Shown here piece by piece: positions 45,843 to 57,169 of a stretch of 64,000 bases of DNA; the stretch's first letter is position 1; every line of letters begins with the position of its first letter. The stretch covers positions 20,352,501 through 20,416,500 of the forward strand of contig JAUIMM010000115.1 of the NCBI GenBank assembly GCA_031769625.1, written 5' to 3'. This DNA is from Taudactylus pleione. Lineage: Eukaryota > Chordata > Amphibia > Anura > Myobatrachidae. The notes under the pieces were generated by a model. That model was not told the origin of the DNA. It saw only the letters and a program-made list of their open reading frames with translations, and made no database searches. Made by a program: the position numbers and the translations under genes.

Positions 45843-46165
45843 TGCATTCAAATTTTGCAATCAATAGAGGTTTTTAGCATAATCATGGCCAAGGTTATGG
45901 GCCTACCCACCATATCCAGGTAACCTCTGTCGGGTAGGTCCCTAACATACTAAAGTTCAAATCCAGAGCACAGGACACCCCCAAACTAGCCCAGCCCAGC
46001 CGCCCCAGGGCACCGCCATAATAGGAAAAGTGAAGTGTAAAAGAGATAATTAAGAGCAGCCACTGCTGCATATAAAGAAATGAAAATAAAAAGGTGAAGT
46101 ACATGTATAATAAACAACTAAGCCAGAGCAAGTCCAGGGGCCCCACGCCCAAATGCTCACCCCAA
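44986..46165. repeat. Two direct copies of an unknown repeat (about 480-520 bp)
   Basis: Copy one (about 44990-45510) and copy two (about 45687-46165) share TTCCTGGACTGCACACCCTG at the start, a TATGGGCCTACCCACCATATC segment, and CCAGGGGGACC/CCAGGGGCCCC-type ends, with one indel of about 70 bp. Minus-strand frames in both (45178-45399, 45895-46152) are parallel and AT-rich. They may be terminal repeats of a non-autonomous LTR-like or PLE element; the PLE fragment next door is one candidate owner. Confidence 0.7.
45801..45838. repeat. (AT)n microsatellite
   Basis: Uninterrupted alternating AT inside copy two of the direct repeat; copy one has only a short AT run in that place. Confidence 0.85.
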
Positions 46166-46379
46166 AATAATTGTTGCTACCTAATAGTATCACCCACTCT
46201 GGGTCATATAATTACAAATTAATGTACTGCATAGTAACAGCACATGTATAAGCCGAAAGCTGACTCACCTAGGAGGTACCCCAGAAACCTCCAAATGGCA
46301 CTATACGGACCAGCACATCCTCCCAATGCTGGCTCCCTTCATGCCTCACAGAACTGCAAACAAGAAGTATGTTAGCTCG

Positions 46380-47560
46380 TGTCACATTTGACTCCAAGTA
46401 TCACCCTTCCTGCTTGTTTAGGTTCTTTTGTGGGTGTGTCCTGTGAGACACTTGTCCACCTTATTACAATTGCAGCCACGTTCAAGAAAATGTATATTTG
46501 TCTCCTTGACTTGCTCCTACACAAGGGGTTCAGAGTTATTCCTCAAGACCCTCAAGAATTGAGAAATAGGTAGATTGCACATCAGGGTAGTGGCTAGTTG
46601 AGAACTACAGTGTGTTGTGGTTGGTCAGTTTGTGAAATACTGTGTGTGCCAGTCTGGCATCCCTTTTAAAGACTGTGACATCTTAAATATTCATCTAGGA
46701 GCTATGTATATTTGCTGGAAACAAGACAGGGTTCTCAAGTCCGTTAAGGAAACATTTCACTAAATGTACTTCACTATTGTTCCAAACAATGAAGATATTG
46801 TCAATAAAGCACTTGTAATACAAGTTTTCTTGTGCGAAATAATCCAAAATGTTGCTCAATTAATATTTGGCCATATAGATATATGCATAAGTAGGGGCCA
46901 GGTTGGCGCCCATAGCTGTCCCTGCTACCTGCACAAAATACTAATCCTGATATAGGAAATGGTTCAGTTCTAGAAATTTTCTCAACAATGACAGAATAAC
47001 CTATACTGGTGGACCATCGAAAAGGACCTTTATTCAAAGATTTTTGAACTGCCTCCACAGCAGCCTTCAGGTAAGTTGTCAAACACTGTCAGACCAGTCA
47101 AAATGTCATTGGTGTCCCTGATGTGGCTATGCATATTTCTTATGCATGGCTGTAAATATAAATCAAGAAGTTGGGCTATAGGTTAGAGACTTGATCCTCA
47201 GGCAGAGATGGTTTCCCTGGGGGTCCACCAAGGTCTTGCGGACATTGGCAATGTATAAATAATCAACAGATTGGGTGTTTAACCAACAGGAATTTACTGA
47301 GTGTTTCATCAATCCATTGGTTATTAAAGGCCAGGGTGATCATTTGGTCTACTTCATTCTTAATTCCTGGTAGGGGGATATAGGGTACTTTTTATATACA
47401 TTGTTCTATCTGCTGGTTATCTTCTGATCTCATGATCATATGCCTCAGCATCTTGAAGAACAACTACTCCCCATTTTTGAGCTGTCCTAATGAAAATTGA
47501 TTGGTCCTTGCAAAGGGTTTTGGTACTAAGGTTTGTGACATCATGCTCGATGAGTAACAG
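46380..47560 (-). mobile_element. Second PLE fragment, decayed reverse transcriptase
   Basis: On the minus strand the region reads, in shifting frames, LQPCIRNMHSHIRDT-like text, then LTVFDNLPEG, the motif B stretch GTAMGANLAPTYAYIYMA at about 46884-46922, and CFIDNIFIVW near 46797. These follow the order of PLE reverse transcriptases. Motif C has FIDN in place of YIDD, so a catalytic aspartate is lost. No GIY-YIG domain is seen. It is not closely alike to the PLE at 9.4-14.6 kb. Confidence 0.75.
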
Positions 47561-47593
47561 TTCCAGTTAGTTCTGCCTGATGGTAGGTTTCAG

Positions 47594-47950
47594 GTGCAGT
47601 GCAGACCCCAAGAGACCATAGACCTGAGTTGTCAACAAGACACCATGCAGGTTGGTGGTGGTTCCATAATGCTGTGGGGTGTGTTCACGTGGCATAGGTT
47701 TTTGCTGGTCCGCCTGAATATGTCATTGACTGATAACTGCTATGTTACATTGCTTGATGACCATTTGCAGCCCTTCATGGACTTCATGTACCTCCACAAC
47801 TATGGAATATTCCAGCAGGATAATGTACCATGTCATCAGTCCCAAGTTGTCCAGAATTGGTTCGAAAAACATTCTGGAGAGTTCACCTGACATGAACCCA
47901 TTCGAGCATTTATGTGTTATGAGCCATAGTGAAAGCTCATATGTGCTGCA
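47594..47950 (+). pseudogene. Tc1-like transposase fragment
   Basis: GGGSIMLWGVF, then FQQDNVPCH with the second aspartate, and after a frame change SPDMNPFEHL with the glutamate about 34 residues on. The frame shift lies near 47880. The N-terminal DNA-binding half is missing. Confidence 0.82.
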
Positions 47951-48474
47951 GGTTCTGGCCAGAGATGAGAGGGTTAACTGGCAAAGACAGCCACAGTGAG
48001 GTTTGGTCCAGGCTGATTGCTCTCTGCTGGGAAGCCTCTGTGAACATGCAGCACTCAGCTACTCATAATGGTAATTACCAGAGGCTGGTCTTATTTGCTC
48101 ACATGGGCTTAGCTCTGACTTCTGTTATGGGTAGCCAGCTCATTTCTGCGTTGCCAGAAATAGTTTCTTGTGGAAGTGATGCCATCCAGTTCCTGTTCCT
48201 TTATCTGCTGTTTGGTACTCCTGGTTCCTGTCCTGGCTCTGCTTGCGTTACCTGTAACTGTACCTGTTGCAAGTATACCTGGAACATTCATTGTACAGCA
48301 GATCCACACTGCAAGCCATTGGTGTTGTGTACTTTTGCTATTCCTTCCTGCAATACATGTACATATCTCTTGCTGCTATTATACTCTGCAAAACACATGC
48401 TGGTTAATATATTGCTATTCCATTCTGCATTATTTGGTTTTCTGCACTTCCATACTGCCAGCTGCATTTGTATC
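47951..48474. other. Noncoding sequence, no recognised feature
   Basis: Frames here (47929-48477, 48170-48496) are cysteine- and leucine-rich but show no domain, and overlap in several frames, which suggests a chance low-complexity source. Confidence 0.35.
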
Positions 48475-48477
48475 TGA

Positions 48478-48787
48478 GGGCCTGATTCAGAGTTAGGAAT
48501 AGAGTAAGAAAGGACAAGTAACTGTGCATCTTGGTCAAAACCATGCTGCACTGCAGGGAGGCAGATTTATAATGTACAGAGAGATTTAGATTTGGGAAGG
48601 ACATGTCCAAACTGAAATCAGTATTTCAGAGTAAAAATAAAGCTTCCCAGCATGTGTGGGCTACATGCAAAAGCAGCTAATATTTACCCCTCATGCACAA
48701 AAAAAATGTATTTGCACCCCTTGTATTGCCACACGTTTTGTCCAGGTACACAATTTCTTACTCTATTCACAACTCTGAATCAGGCCC
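48478..48787. mobile_element. Complete MITE, 310 bp (TGA duplication)
   Basis: GGGCCTGATTCAGAGTT and its complement at the right end form near-perfect inverted repeats that continue into ACTCTATTC-type sequence. TGA is duplicated at 48475-48477 and 48788-48790. Fragments with the same terminal motif lie at 17142, 18023 and 39928. A 3-bp duplication suggests PIF/Harbinger. Confidence 0.88.
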
Positions 48788-48790
48788 TGA

Positions 48791-49000
48791 GTTTATTGCT
48801 ATACCATCTTGCAATATATCTGTTGTTTGTGATTGCCACTATTTTATCTTGTGTTTATATGCAATCATATTCTGTTATTGTCCACAGTGCACGCTGCTCT
48901 GTGGTAATAACCCTGCGATATCATTACTTAGTAATGCTAATATTCACACTAATATTACCTTTGTAGTACTACTCCAGTTTTACCTTGCAAACCCGCTGTT
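48791..49000. other. Short spacer
   Basis: 210 bp between two mobile elements; nothing recognised. Confidence 0.4.
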
Positions 49001-49579
49001 TATAAAAGCAGGGCTGGATTAACAGGAGGGCGACAGGGGCGGTCGTACCTGGGCCCCCACACATAAAGGGCCCCCACAATACCCGGATCCCGGAGTACAG
49101 CATTTCACTGCCTCCGGTCTCAACATTAACTGGCTGACCGCTCCAGACGCTCCTCCTGTTACTTCTCCTCCCTGCGGGGCTAGAATAATGGGGGCTGACT
49201 GCACACTGCTGGGAAATTACTTGAATGCTGAGCGGGTCAGGTGATTTACTCCTACCCCAGGGCCCAGGACCAGTGCTCCGGGTGGCTGTACGGCCATACC
49301 GGCCGCGGCGGCTACTATTTTTGCTGAGCCCTGCTGCTGGAGCCTTCAATCACTGCACCTTCTCGCCTCCTCAATTACCGCAGCTGCTGCCCCTGGCTCC
49401 CAGGTAATTGCCGCTGGACAGAACTCCGCTCTCTGTGCTGCGGCTGCCCACCTACTCTCCACCCCTGTAGCTTCCCTACCCTCCTAATCTCCACCCCTGT
49501 AGCGTCCCTACACCACTTCCAGAGCCCTCTCTTCCACCGACAGATTGGTCACAAAAGCAACTTGTGAGTAAAATTTCCG

Positions 49580-50130
49580 GTGAGTGCCTATATGTATATG
49601 TTTTTTTTTCCTGCGGGTGCCTATATGTATATGTTTGTTTCCTGTGGGTGCCTATATGTATATGTTTGTTTCCTGTGGGTGCCTATATGTATGTTTTATT
49701 TTCTGTGGGTGCTTATATGTATATGTTTGTTTCCTGTGGGTGCCTATATGTATATGTTTGTTTCCTGTGGGTGCCTATATGTATATGTTTTTTTTTCCTG
49801 TGGGTGCCTATATGTATATGTTTGTTTCCTGTGGGTGCCTATATGTATATGTTTGTTTCCTGTGGGTGCCTATATGTATGTTTTTTTTCCTGTGGGTGCT
49901 TATATGTATATGTTTGTTTCCTGTGGGTGCCTATATGTATATGTTTGTTTCCTGTGGGTGCCTATATGTATGTTTTTTTTTCCTGTGGGTGCTTATATGT
50001 ATATGTTTGTTTCCTGTGGGTGCCTGTATGTATATGTTTTTTTCCTGTGAGTGCCTATATCTATATGTTTTTTTCCTGTGAGTGCCTATATGTATATGTT
50101 TGTTTCCTGTGGGTGTCTGTTTTTTTTTTC
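49580..50130 (+). repeat. 31-bp minisatellite
   Basis: About 17 units with the core CCTGTGGGTGCCTATATGTA. Because 31 is not a multiple of three, all three forward frames stay open and read the same YMYMFVSCG-like protein; these frames are artefacts, including the longest (202 codons). Confidence 0.95.
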
Positions 50131-50257
50131 TGTGAAGCCCATGGGCCCCATTTAACAACAAGCACCCTCTAAAGGAGTTATGTTGTCCTTCCAGGATTTA
50201 ACAAACAGCTGTAAGCTTATCTTATCACTGTTTGTCAGTGTACCACTTACACCACTG

Positions 50258-50261
<4 letters not shown>

Positions 50262-50320
<59 letters not shown>
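50262..50320. repeat. (AT)n microsatellite
   Basis: Uninterrupted TA/AT run in the right part of the hAT element. Confidence 0.9.
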
Positions 50321-50322
<2 letters not shown>

Positions 50323-50589
50323 CTATGGGCCCCACAAGTTTGTTGCCCTGGGGCCCCCACAGACCTTAATCCGGCCCTGTATATAAGTATCTAATGTCCA
50401 GAGGTTGAGACCTGGCAGCATCCTAAGTAGTGGTGAGTGCATTGAACTCTATGGGAACAACAGGTGGTTATTATAGGCAGAGTGACTCTAGGGGACTTAT
50501 GCACTCATGCAAATACAGGGGAGATTAATTACACTATGGGATGTGGTGGAGATTTCCATTCACACCCAAGATCCTGTACCTACAAATAT

Positions 50590-50725
50590 CAGGGAGCTGT
50601 GGGAAGCTATCTAGACGACATAGGTCAACATCTCTCCAGAGGTCTTCCATCCACTTGAGGAATCGATGCCACATCAAGTTGCTGCACTTCTTCGGGTTAG
50701 AGAAGGACCTACATGATACACACTT
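50590..50725 (+). pseudogene. Tc1/mariner transposase C-terminal remnant
   Basis: One frame reads FHPLEESMPHQVAALLRVREGPT, matching the usual C-terminal tail of Tc1-type transposases (SMPRR and G-PT-Y). It is only about 45 codons, with stops either side; nothing else of the element was recognised. Confidence 0.5.
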
Positions 50726-50730
50726 GTGTG

Positions 50731-50733
50731 TAT

Positions 50734-50774
<41 letters not shown>

Positions 50775-50775
50775 T
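50731..50775. repeat. (AT)n microsatellite
   Basis: AT run with one GTAT interruption. Confidence 0.85.
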
Positions 50776-50873
50776 CCACAAGGCTGTTATATAAAATAAA
50801 AACACACAGCACTAAGTTTTGGAAACTCATCCAAAATTTTTGTATATTAAGCAACAATAATGTGCCAAGAAAC

Positions 50874-51177
50874 TAATGGTGCATACACACGGGCTAATTA
50901 AAATGCTCGATATGAATGTTATTGTACATTTTTTTGGTCCCTTCCAACCCACCAACGACCTGTGATGCTTGGGCACGCATGGACGATAATGATATCATCC
51001 ATCACCCGTGCATGCAGGCCAACCTGGTCGATATCAACCAGGTTACTATAGGAACCCAGCCATCGATGGTGGGTTGGTGGTGTGCTGGATGATCAATATC
51101 GATCATCCAGCACACCCGGGAGATCGTTCAGCGATATTGTTATCGCTGACGGTCGTCCCGTGTGTATGCACCATTAC
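50874..51177. mobile_element. Palindromic MITE
   Basis: TAATGGTGCATACACACGGG and its complement at the right end are near perfect inverted repeats. The interior is partly palindromic (GATCATCCAGCACAC and GTGTGCTGGATGATC near 51075-51115). The target duplication overlaps the palindrome and cannot be read. Confidence 0.8.
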
Positions 51178-51689
51178 ACTAATGTCTATGATGCTCGCAA
51201 CAGTCTGAAGATAGAAACAATATAACAGATAGAAATTTTGTTTCCAATCCTTGTAAACAATCTGCACACTTTTAGTTCCAAACAGAAACAGTGACAGTAA
51301 GTGCAGTGTGGTCCAGCACCATAGGCTCATAGCAGCAAATACATTTCTCTGTTCGCAAACAACATTGTATGCTATAAAAGTGCAAAATATGCCATCAAAA
51401 CAAGTGCCCAAATAAAAAGCTCTGATCTTACAACCTATCAGTCCATAAATGCATATGTATAAGGACATAGCAACTATTGATGTATTTCCAAAACTTATTC
51501 AGAATTATTATATATAACAGCCATGTGAAATGTGGAATGATTACAAGGGCACCTGACCTGATGACACCTGCTAATAATTAGTGTCAGACTTTTTGGAATC
51601 ACTTTCAATCTCCCTCTCTTCTAAATAAAACTTCTTACATTTGCAACAATTGTGAGTGCCCTCTTTACGTACAATATGTATATTGCAAT
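51178..51689. other. Noncoding sequence, no recognised feature
   Basis: The minus-strand frame at 51103-51468 lacks any domain. Confidence 0.4.
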
Positions 51690-52390
51690 GTTAGGAGAAG
51701 GGAATGAGGGACATGATAGAAATGTTCAAATATATCAAGGGATTTAACAAGGTACAGGAGGGAAACGTTCTTCATAGGAAGAGAATTTCTAGAACACGAG
51801 GATCCACACTGACAGGAGGGAGGGAGGCTCAGAGAAAATGTGAGGAAAAATGACTTCACAGAAAGGGTAGTGAATAAGTGGAATAGCCTCCCATCAGAGG
51901 TGATAGAGGCTAAAGCTGGGTACACAGACGATATTTTTAATGATTTGGCCGATTACAATGGATCAGAACGACAAATTGATCAAATCGTCAAGTGTGTATG
52001 CAGTATGCGCGCTCCCGTGGCATTGTCTGCCGCATCTTCAGGTCAACCATACATGCTGCACAATCTGAGGATCTCATCAACGATTTCCAGCAAACAGTGC
52101 AGTGTGTACGCTCTACCGAATGATATGTTGACATTATAGTTAACGATAAAACAACCGAACAATGTACGATATATCGTTTGGACTATTGCATATTGTGGGA
52201 ACTCTGGACGCCTATCGCATTGTTTGCTGATTGTCTACTTAAGACAGAAGAGCAATTTAAACATACTTGGGATAGGCACAAGAATATCCTTACAAAGAAC
52301 TAAGGATCAAATAGGGTTAGAGGTTACCATAAGGTTAAAAAAGGGGCAGACTAGATGGGCAAAGTGGCTCTGTTTTCTGTGCTATTTGCA
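51690..52390 (+). mobile_element. CR1-like LINE 3' end split by a MITE
   Basis: 51690-51908 encodes the end of a CR1-type ORF2: RDMIEMFKYIKGFNKVQ and then DFTERVVNKWNSLPSEVIEA, a conserved terminal phrase. The frame is then cut at about 51909 by sequence starting AAGCTGGGTACACAG, a MITE terminus. The LINE resumes near 52235 with EEQFKHTWDRHK-like coding sequence and the CR1-type tail with GACTAGATGGGCAAAGTGG near 52350. Confidence 0.75.
51909..52234. mobile_element. MITE inserted in the CR1-like LINE
   Basis: It starts like the MITE at 56781-57102 (AAGCTGGGTACACA). The right end is diverged (GTCTACTTAA) so the exact border is approximate. It interrupts the LINE reading frame after EVIEA. Confidence 0.55.
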
Positions 52391-52554
52391 ACAAAAAGAA
52401 AAGTGTATTTTCATAACATGACAAGCAATGTTTAATTTTGATACAGCATAGTTGTATGGCTGAGTAAGATCAAACAGAGGGCACGCACCCACCAAAAGGT
52501 AATTAGAGTAGTTTCTTATTGAATTCCCACGTCTAAAATCAAGCGCACTATTGA

Positions 52555-52568
52555 CCGCCAGAGGGCGC
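52555..52568 (+). promoter_or_regulatory. Candidate CTCF binding site
   Basis: CCGCCAGAGGGCGC agrees with the vertebrate CTCF core pattern at all but one position (G for A at the third base). It lies about 5.7 kb upstream of the foxc1 start codon, where the dense repeats end. Motif match only; binding is untested. Confidence 0.4.
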
Positions 52569-55222
52569 TCTGGCTCCGTATTCTACAAACCTACATACCA
52601 CGGACAGGTGGCTCACAGCTCGTGTGTGAGCAAAGCCCAAGAAATGCAGCAGGCGTCAGCATTTTCCATCCAATGCAAAACCGTGTCCTGCTAGAATTCT
52701 CTGCCTCCCGTCGCGTAATATTACCCATCAGCCGTGTGAGAAATGCTCGTTTCTTGCGCTGATGGCATCTTGTACTGGATCTGTATGAAGAGAGATTTGG
52801 ATACTAGCCCCTGCTGTTCTTTACCAATTATCGTAGCAATAGAAATATTCAAACATGCAGCAATAACGTTCTAAACAAATTAGACAAAAGCTTAGACATG
52901 GCACATATAAGAAGAGAGAACAGAGATTTGTTCTCTCCCATTACAGGGGTATATTGCAATTAGAGATATGCGGGATTACAGTAATTAGCTGTCTACATGG
53001 CATCACACTTGTGAACACATGACAGGTATTCTGTTGTGAGAGTATTTATCAGAGTTGTAATTGTATCAATAGTTGGAAGACCGGATTAAGCTATAGAAAT
53101 GTGACAGATGCAACTAACGGAATTAAGGTAATTAGCGTCAGTTGTGTTAAGCAATATAAGGATAAATAACCAGTGAAATAGCAGTTGATGGGCTATCTGT
53201 TCCTAATAAGATGCGCTTTGTGATGTCACTGAACACACGAGCATTTGATTGTATTGTGATGTCACTGAACACATGAACATTCGATTGTATTATGATGTCA
53301 CAAAACAGTTTAGCAAAATTCTATATATTATGAAAACACTGAACCAAGTGAGACAATTCATGGTCATTCAAGACAACTCGTATATCACTTTAATATTTGT
53401 GCTGAGAAAAAATACATTGCCTGACCACCAATTTCTGCAATGGATTAATTAATGCTGGCACATAAACAATACTAGCGCTTTCAAAATAATAACTTACAAG
53501 TTAGTCCTCCCTGTATGCTGTCATTTCCATCACCCAAGGTTACACTGCACCACCCACAGCCCGAACTTTGCTTTGCTTAGTAAAAAACAAATAAAAAAAA
53601 AAAAAATTAATCAAAATGTCTGTATGTAACACTAGAATTTTTCAATTGAAAAAATAATAGTTATATCAACATAAATGTATATTAACAATTACATATAAAC
53701 ATAATAACAAGATACGGAGTTATAATCTATATAACGTCTATAGTATATAATATTCTTCTTAAGAAATAAGGGTGGTGTGGAGAATTCCTGGAGGGTGAGG
53801 GGTGAGTCCTATGCACATTACAGAAGCCAAACACATAGCTGCAACTGACTGCTCACTGCCACAGAGACTGCTCCTTCTATGCCAAGTATAGTTTATTGTC
53901 AGTATTTTCATCAGTTTAAATTTCTCCTTTTCATCCTAATTTTATTTAAATTCAGGATATCTCGATATTCACGTTGTCTCGTATAATATATATAATTTAA
54001 GTGTATAGTTAAATATTTACATTGCAATTAATTTCGAAGTTGAGACAATAAACTAGTCTGAGTTATATTGGGAAGGTTTCATTTTGTCTGGTGCATTGTT
54101 GGAAAATTGGGTTATTCTTTTACAAATGACTCCTTGTCATATGGATTTTTTTATTAACATGTTTATTCGTAGCATGGTATTTAGACGTGTCTCACATTGA
54201 TAATGCATGTATACAATCCTCTATAGATCTTTTAGCAACTTGTATAAATAAGCATACAAGTAAACACACTGCACTTGTAACTGTGGCCAGATAGGTAGCG
54301 TGTATAAACATGTATATATTGCCCAAATAATATATAATTTCCATTAAGAAAAATATGTAAAAGTAAAGATAAATAGGGTAAATACATTTATATAAATATT
54401 AAATATGAATTTAATGGATTACTTGTTTCCAAACGTCCATCTTTATTTTCATTTGGTTTAGACTAAAAGACCAGTACAAGTGAACTTAGATAACTGTAAG
54501 TAACAAGAGAAAAATATATCAAACAAAATTATTTTAAAATGAAATATAACTTGATTTTGTTTGGCTTTCTGTTTGCTTGATTTATTCTGCTATCCATAGT
54601 TGTATATGCTATGAGTATACATGAGTGTTTGCTGGTTCACCTCCCTCCATCCCCCGGTCTTTGGCTATTCCCAGCCTTACCCTGGACTGCAGCGGGGACT
54701 GGAGTCATTCGGCTGAATAAGCCGCCTGTTTATTAAGAGAGGGGGTAGTAGAGTGAAAAGTGGATATCTAGCTCAGTATAAACAGCCTCAGGCTGGCAAA
54801 TAAAAGTTCATCTGCAGGTCTCTGGATAGGAAAATGTGGATAGAGGACGTCTCTCACCTGTATCATCCTATCCACGGGGGATAATTACACATCAAATATA
54901 ATTACAATAATTATATTATGATACTTATATTAATTTAGCTCAATATTTAGATACTAAACAAGGTATATCAAAGGCTACAAGTGTTAAATTATTTTTAAAA
55001 GGTTAAAATATGTATTAAACCATTTTACAACATATTACAAATACAAATACTGTTTAATGTTTTTTTTTATGAAAACAGGAAAGTTTTTTACTGTACAAGA
55101 GAAGTGATATACAGAGAAACAAAGGGGTATTTATTCTGCCCCGCTTCAATTATTATTATAATTTGTATTATTATTATTAATAATAATATTACTACTATTT
55201 TTATTATTAACATTATTATTAT

Positions 55223-55269
<47 letters not shown>

Positions 55270-55270
55270 T
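55223..55270. repeat. (CTA)n microsatellite
   Basis: About fifteen uninterrupted ACT/CTA units. Confidence 0.95.
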
Positions 55271-55689
55271 GTCATTACAACATCATCACTATTGGCTATA
55301 TAATGCTATTTCCTAATTATCTATCTATCTAATTCAGCAGCTCCAGCTTCCTGTAGGATTTCCGATCAGTCAGACAATGTTTGGAGCAGGCTATATTATT
55401 TTTTTTATAACTTGCTATCTGAAGCTGCACTATGATAACACTTATGAGACTAGATACAATGTTAGATACAATTTTATTCAATAAAACTGTGATCTGAGTA
55501 CCAAATTATCCAACATATATGGGTGTGATAATGTACAAATAAAAATGACAAGGACAATATTCTTGCTATATCATTTGTATCTGTAGATAAATGAGCACTA
55601 TTGCACCGAGCATCCCAACTAAAGTATTCGTAGAATGTATGTTATAGTATGAAGATTCTGGTTTCCTTGCACCTAAATGATGCTAAACA

Positions 55690-56080
55690 TATTCCCATTA
55701 GTCTCATACAAGAAGAGGGCATTTAGCACAGCAGGTGTCACATAGGTTTATGTATAGGAAAGAGGTCTGAAGATAAACATTTGTATAATGCACACAAGTA
55801 GTTTGCAGACCCTTCACCCTAGCCCTGTCATTACCAGGTTGCCCCTTGCCCAGGCTGTTACCCCACACCCTGCCTGGCTCAGGTCTGCTTTTATTTGCAT
55901 AAAATGACAAGCAGGTGAGAATGGCCGTAATGCGGCCAAATGGGACCCTGACACATTCCCTACATAGCAGGCTGTTCTTAGATGAAAGCAGGACGTGTGA
56001 GAGCCATGATATACACAGCGGTGCCCAAACCTTCACACTCTCCGTCCTGCCGTGTCCCATGATTTTAATTAGATTTTCAG
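55690..56080. promoter_or_regulatory. Candidate conserved noncoding element upstream of foxc1
   Basis: A non-repetitive stretch with balanced composition in an otherwise AT-rich flank, containing TTTATTTGCATAAAATG and TAATGCGGCC-type homeobox and POU-like sites. Its conservation cannot be tested here; the call is a guess from composition and position. Confidence 0.25.
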
Positions 56081-56213
56081 GAATAAGGATACTAGTAAAT
56101 AAATTTACAGTGATTTACTATTTCTAATAGATGTAGTTAGGGTCTGCTTGGCCACTTGTTAGACTGAGATCCTCGTCCATATGTCCATTAAGGCTTCACA
56201 ATCATGGACTTTT

Positions 56214-56218
<5 letters not shown>

Positions 56219-56263
<45 letters not shown>
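56219..56263. repeat. (AT)n microsatellite
   Basis: Uninterrupted AT run. Confidence 0.9.
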
Positions 56264-56266
<3 letters not shown>

Positions 56267-56780
56267 GCAATCAGTATGCAGATAACTAATGTTTGCATAT
56301 GAGAGAGAGTTATCTGTTAGTAGATGAATTGTCAGGCAGCCTGGTGTCACATAGGGGAATGCTGGCCCTTCCAAGGCTCGGCCATCCAGCTCTCTAGGAG
56401 GTGCGTGTGGGTGGCGGTCCGGATATTAAAGTTGACTATTATTTGATTGAGTAATAACGCCACATGCCTATCTACATGGTTCTAGTATAGGCTTGTGTGC
56501 ATGGCTGCATTATCCCATACATTACTTCCTCATCTGTGTGTTCTGCCCACCTAACACATCTGCCAGATTTCATTGTATCGCCCTGCTGCAATGTAATTAT
56601 TACACTCGTCTGTCCTGTTAGCAGAATATAGAGGTGATCACACTAGTAAGAGATGCAGTTATGGATGCACAAGCTCTACAGGTGACTTATTGCAGAGATG
56701 AGCGTGTCAGACTGTGTCTTTAGCTATGTAACTATAACTGTCACACAACACAATTAACAAATATAGCAGAGAGTGATGTA

Positions 56781-57102
56781 AAGCTGGGTACACACGTAAA
56801 GATTTTCTGTCCAACCATCCAACTAGCTGATTGGTTGGAATGAAAATCTGGTAAGGTATGGGAGTAACTGATGATCAGCAATTTGCTCCCAAACGCCGGA
56901 AAATGGACAAAAACTGTTGTTTGAACAAATTATTTAGATCAAACATTTAACAAACTTGTCTGACGACCATTTTCATCTGTTTTCTGGCATTTAGGAGCAA
57001 ATTGCTGATCATCAGTTACTCCCATACCTTACCAGATTTTCATTCCAACCAATCAACTAGTTGGAAGTTTGGATAGAAAATCTTTAGGTGTGTACCCAGC
57101 TT
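56781..57102. mobile_element. Palindromic MITE, 322 bp (TA flanks)
   Basis: AAGCTGGGTACACACGTAAAG and its complement (CTTTAGGTGTGTACCCAGCTT, one change) mark the ends, each flanked by TA. Inner stretches (GATTGGTTGGAATGAAAATC and its complement) pair as well, with a centre near 56940. The same termini occur at 17930 and 51909. It is the only interspersed repeat seen close to foxc1. Confidence 0.85.
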
Positions 57103-57169
57103 TAAGCTTGGAGTAGGCCATGCAATGTGTGTGTGCTGCCCAGCAAGCGCAGATCACTTTATCCTTGGA

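Larger units (their letters stand above)
49009..50379. mobile_element. hAT-type non-autonomous transposon with minisatellite
   Basis: CAGGGCTGGATTAA at the left and the complement of TTAATCCGGCCCTG at the right are terminal repeats. Flanks TATAAAAG (49001-49008) and TATATAAG (50380-50387) match in seven of eight positions. The 1371-bp interior carries GC-rich sequence, a 31-bp minisatellite and an AT microsatellite. No transposase. Confidence 0.85.
52391..56778. other. Repeat-poor upstream flank of foxc1
   Basis: About 4.4 kb with no gene and no recognisable interspersed repeats. It is AT-rich, with small microsatellites near 55166-55215 and 55223-55270. Candidates for function are the CTCF-like site at 52555-52568 and a non-repetitive stretch at 55690-56080. 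The short frames in it show no domain. Confidence 0.55.

Noticed and set aside
47929..48496. Cysteine- and leucine-rich frames after the Tc1 fragment
   Set aside because: Parallel frames and no recognisable domain; probably chance in T- and C-rich sequence.
49564..50172. A 202-codon forward frame that could be a cysteine-rich protein gene
   Set aside because: It lies wholly in a 31-bp minisatellite; the other two frames read the same repeats, so the open frame is a consequence of the unit, not of selection.
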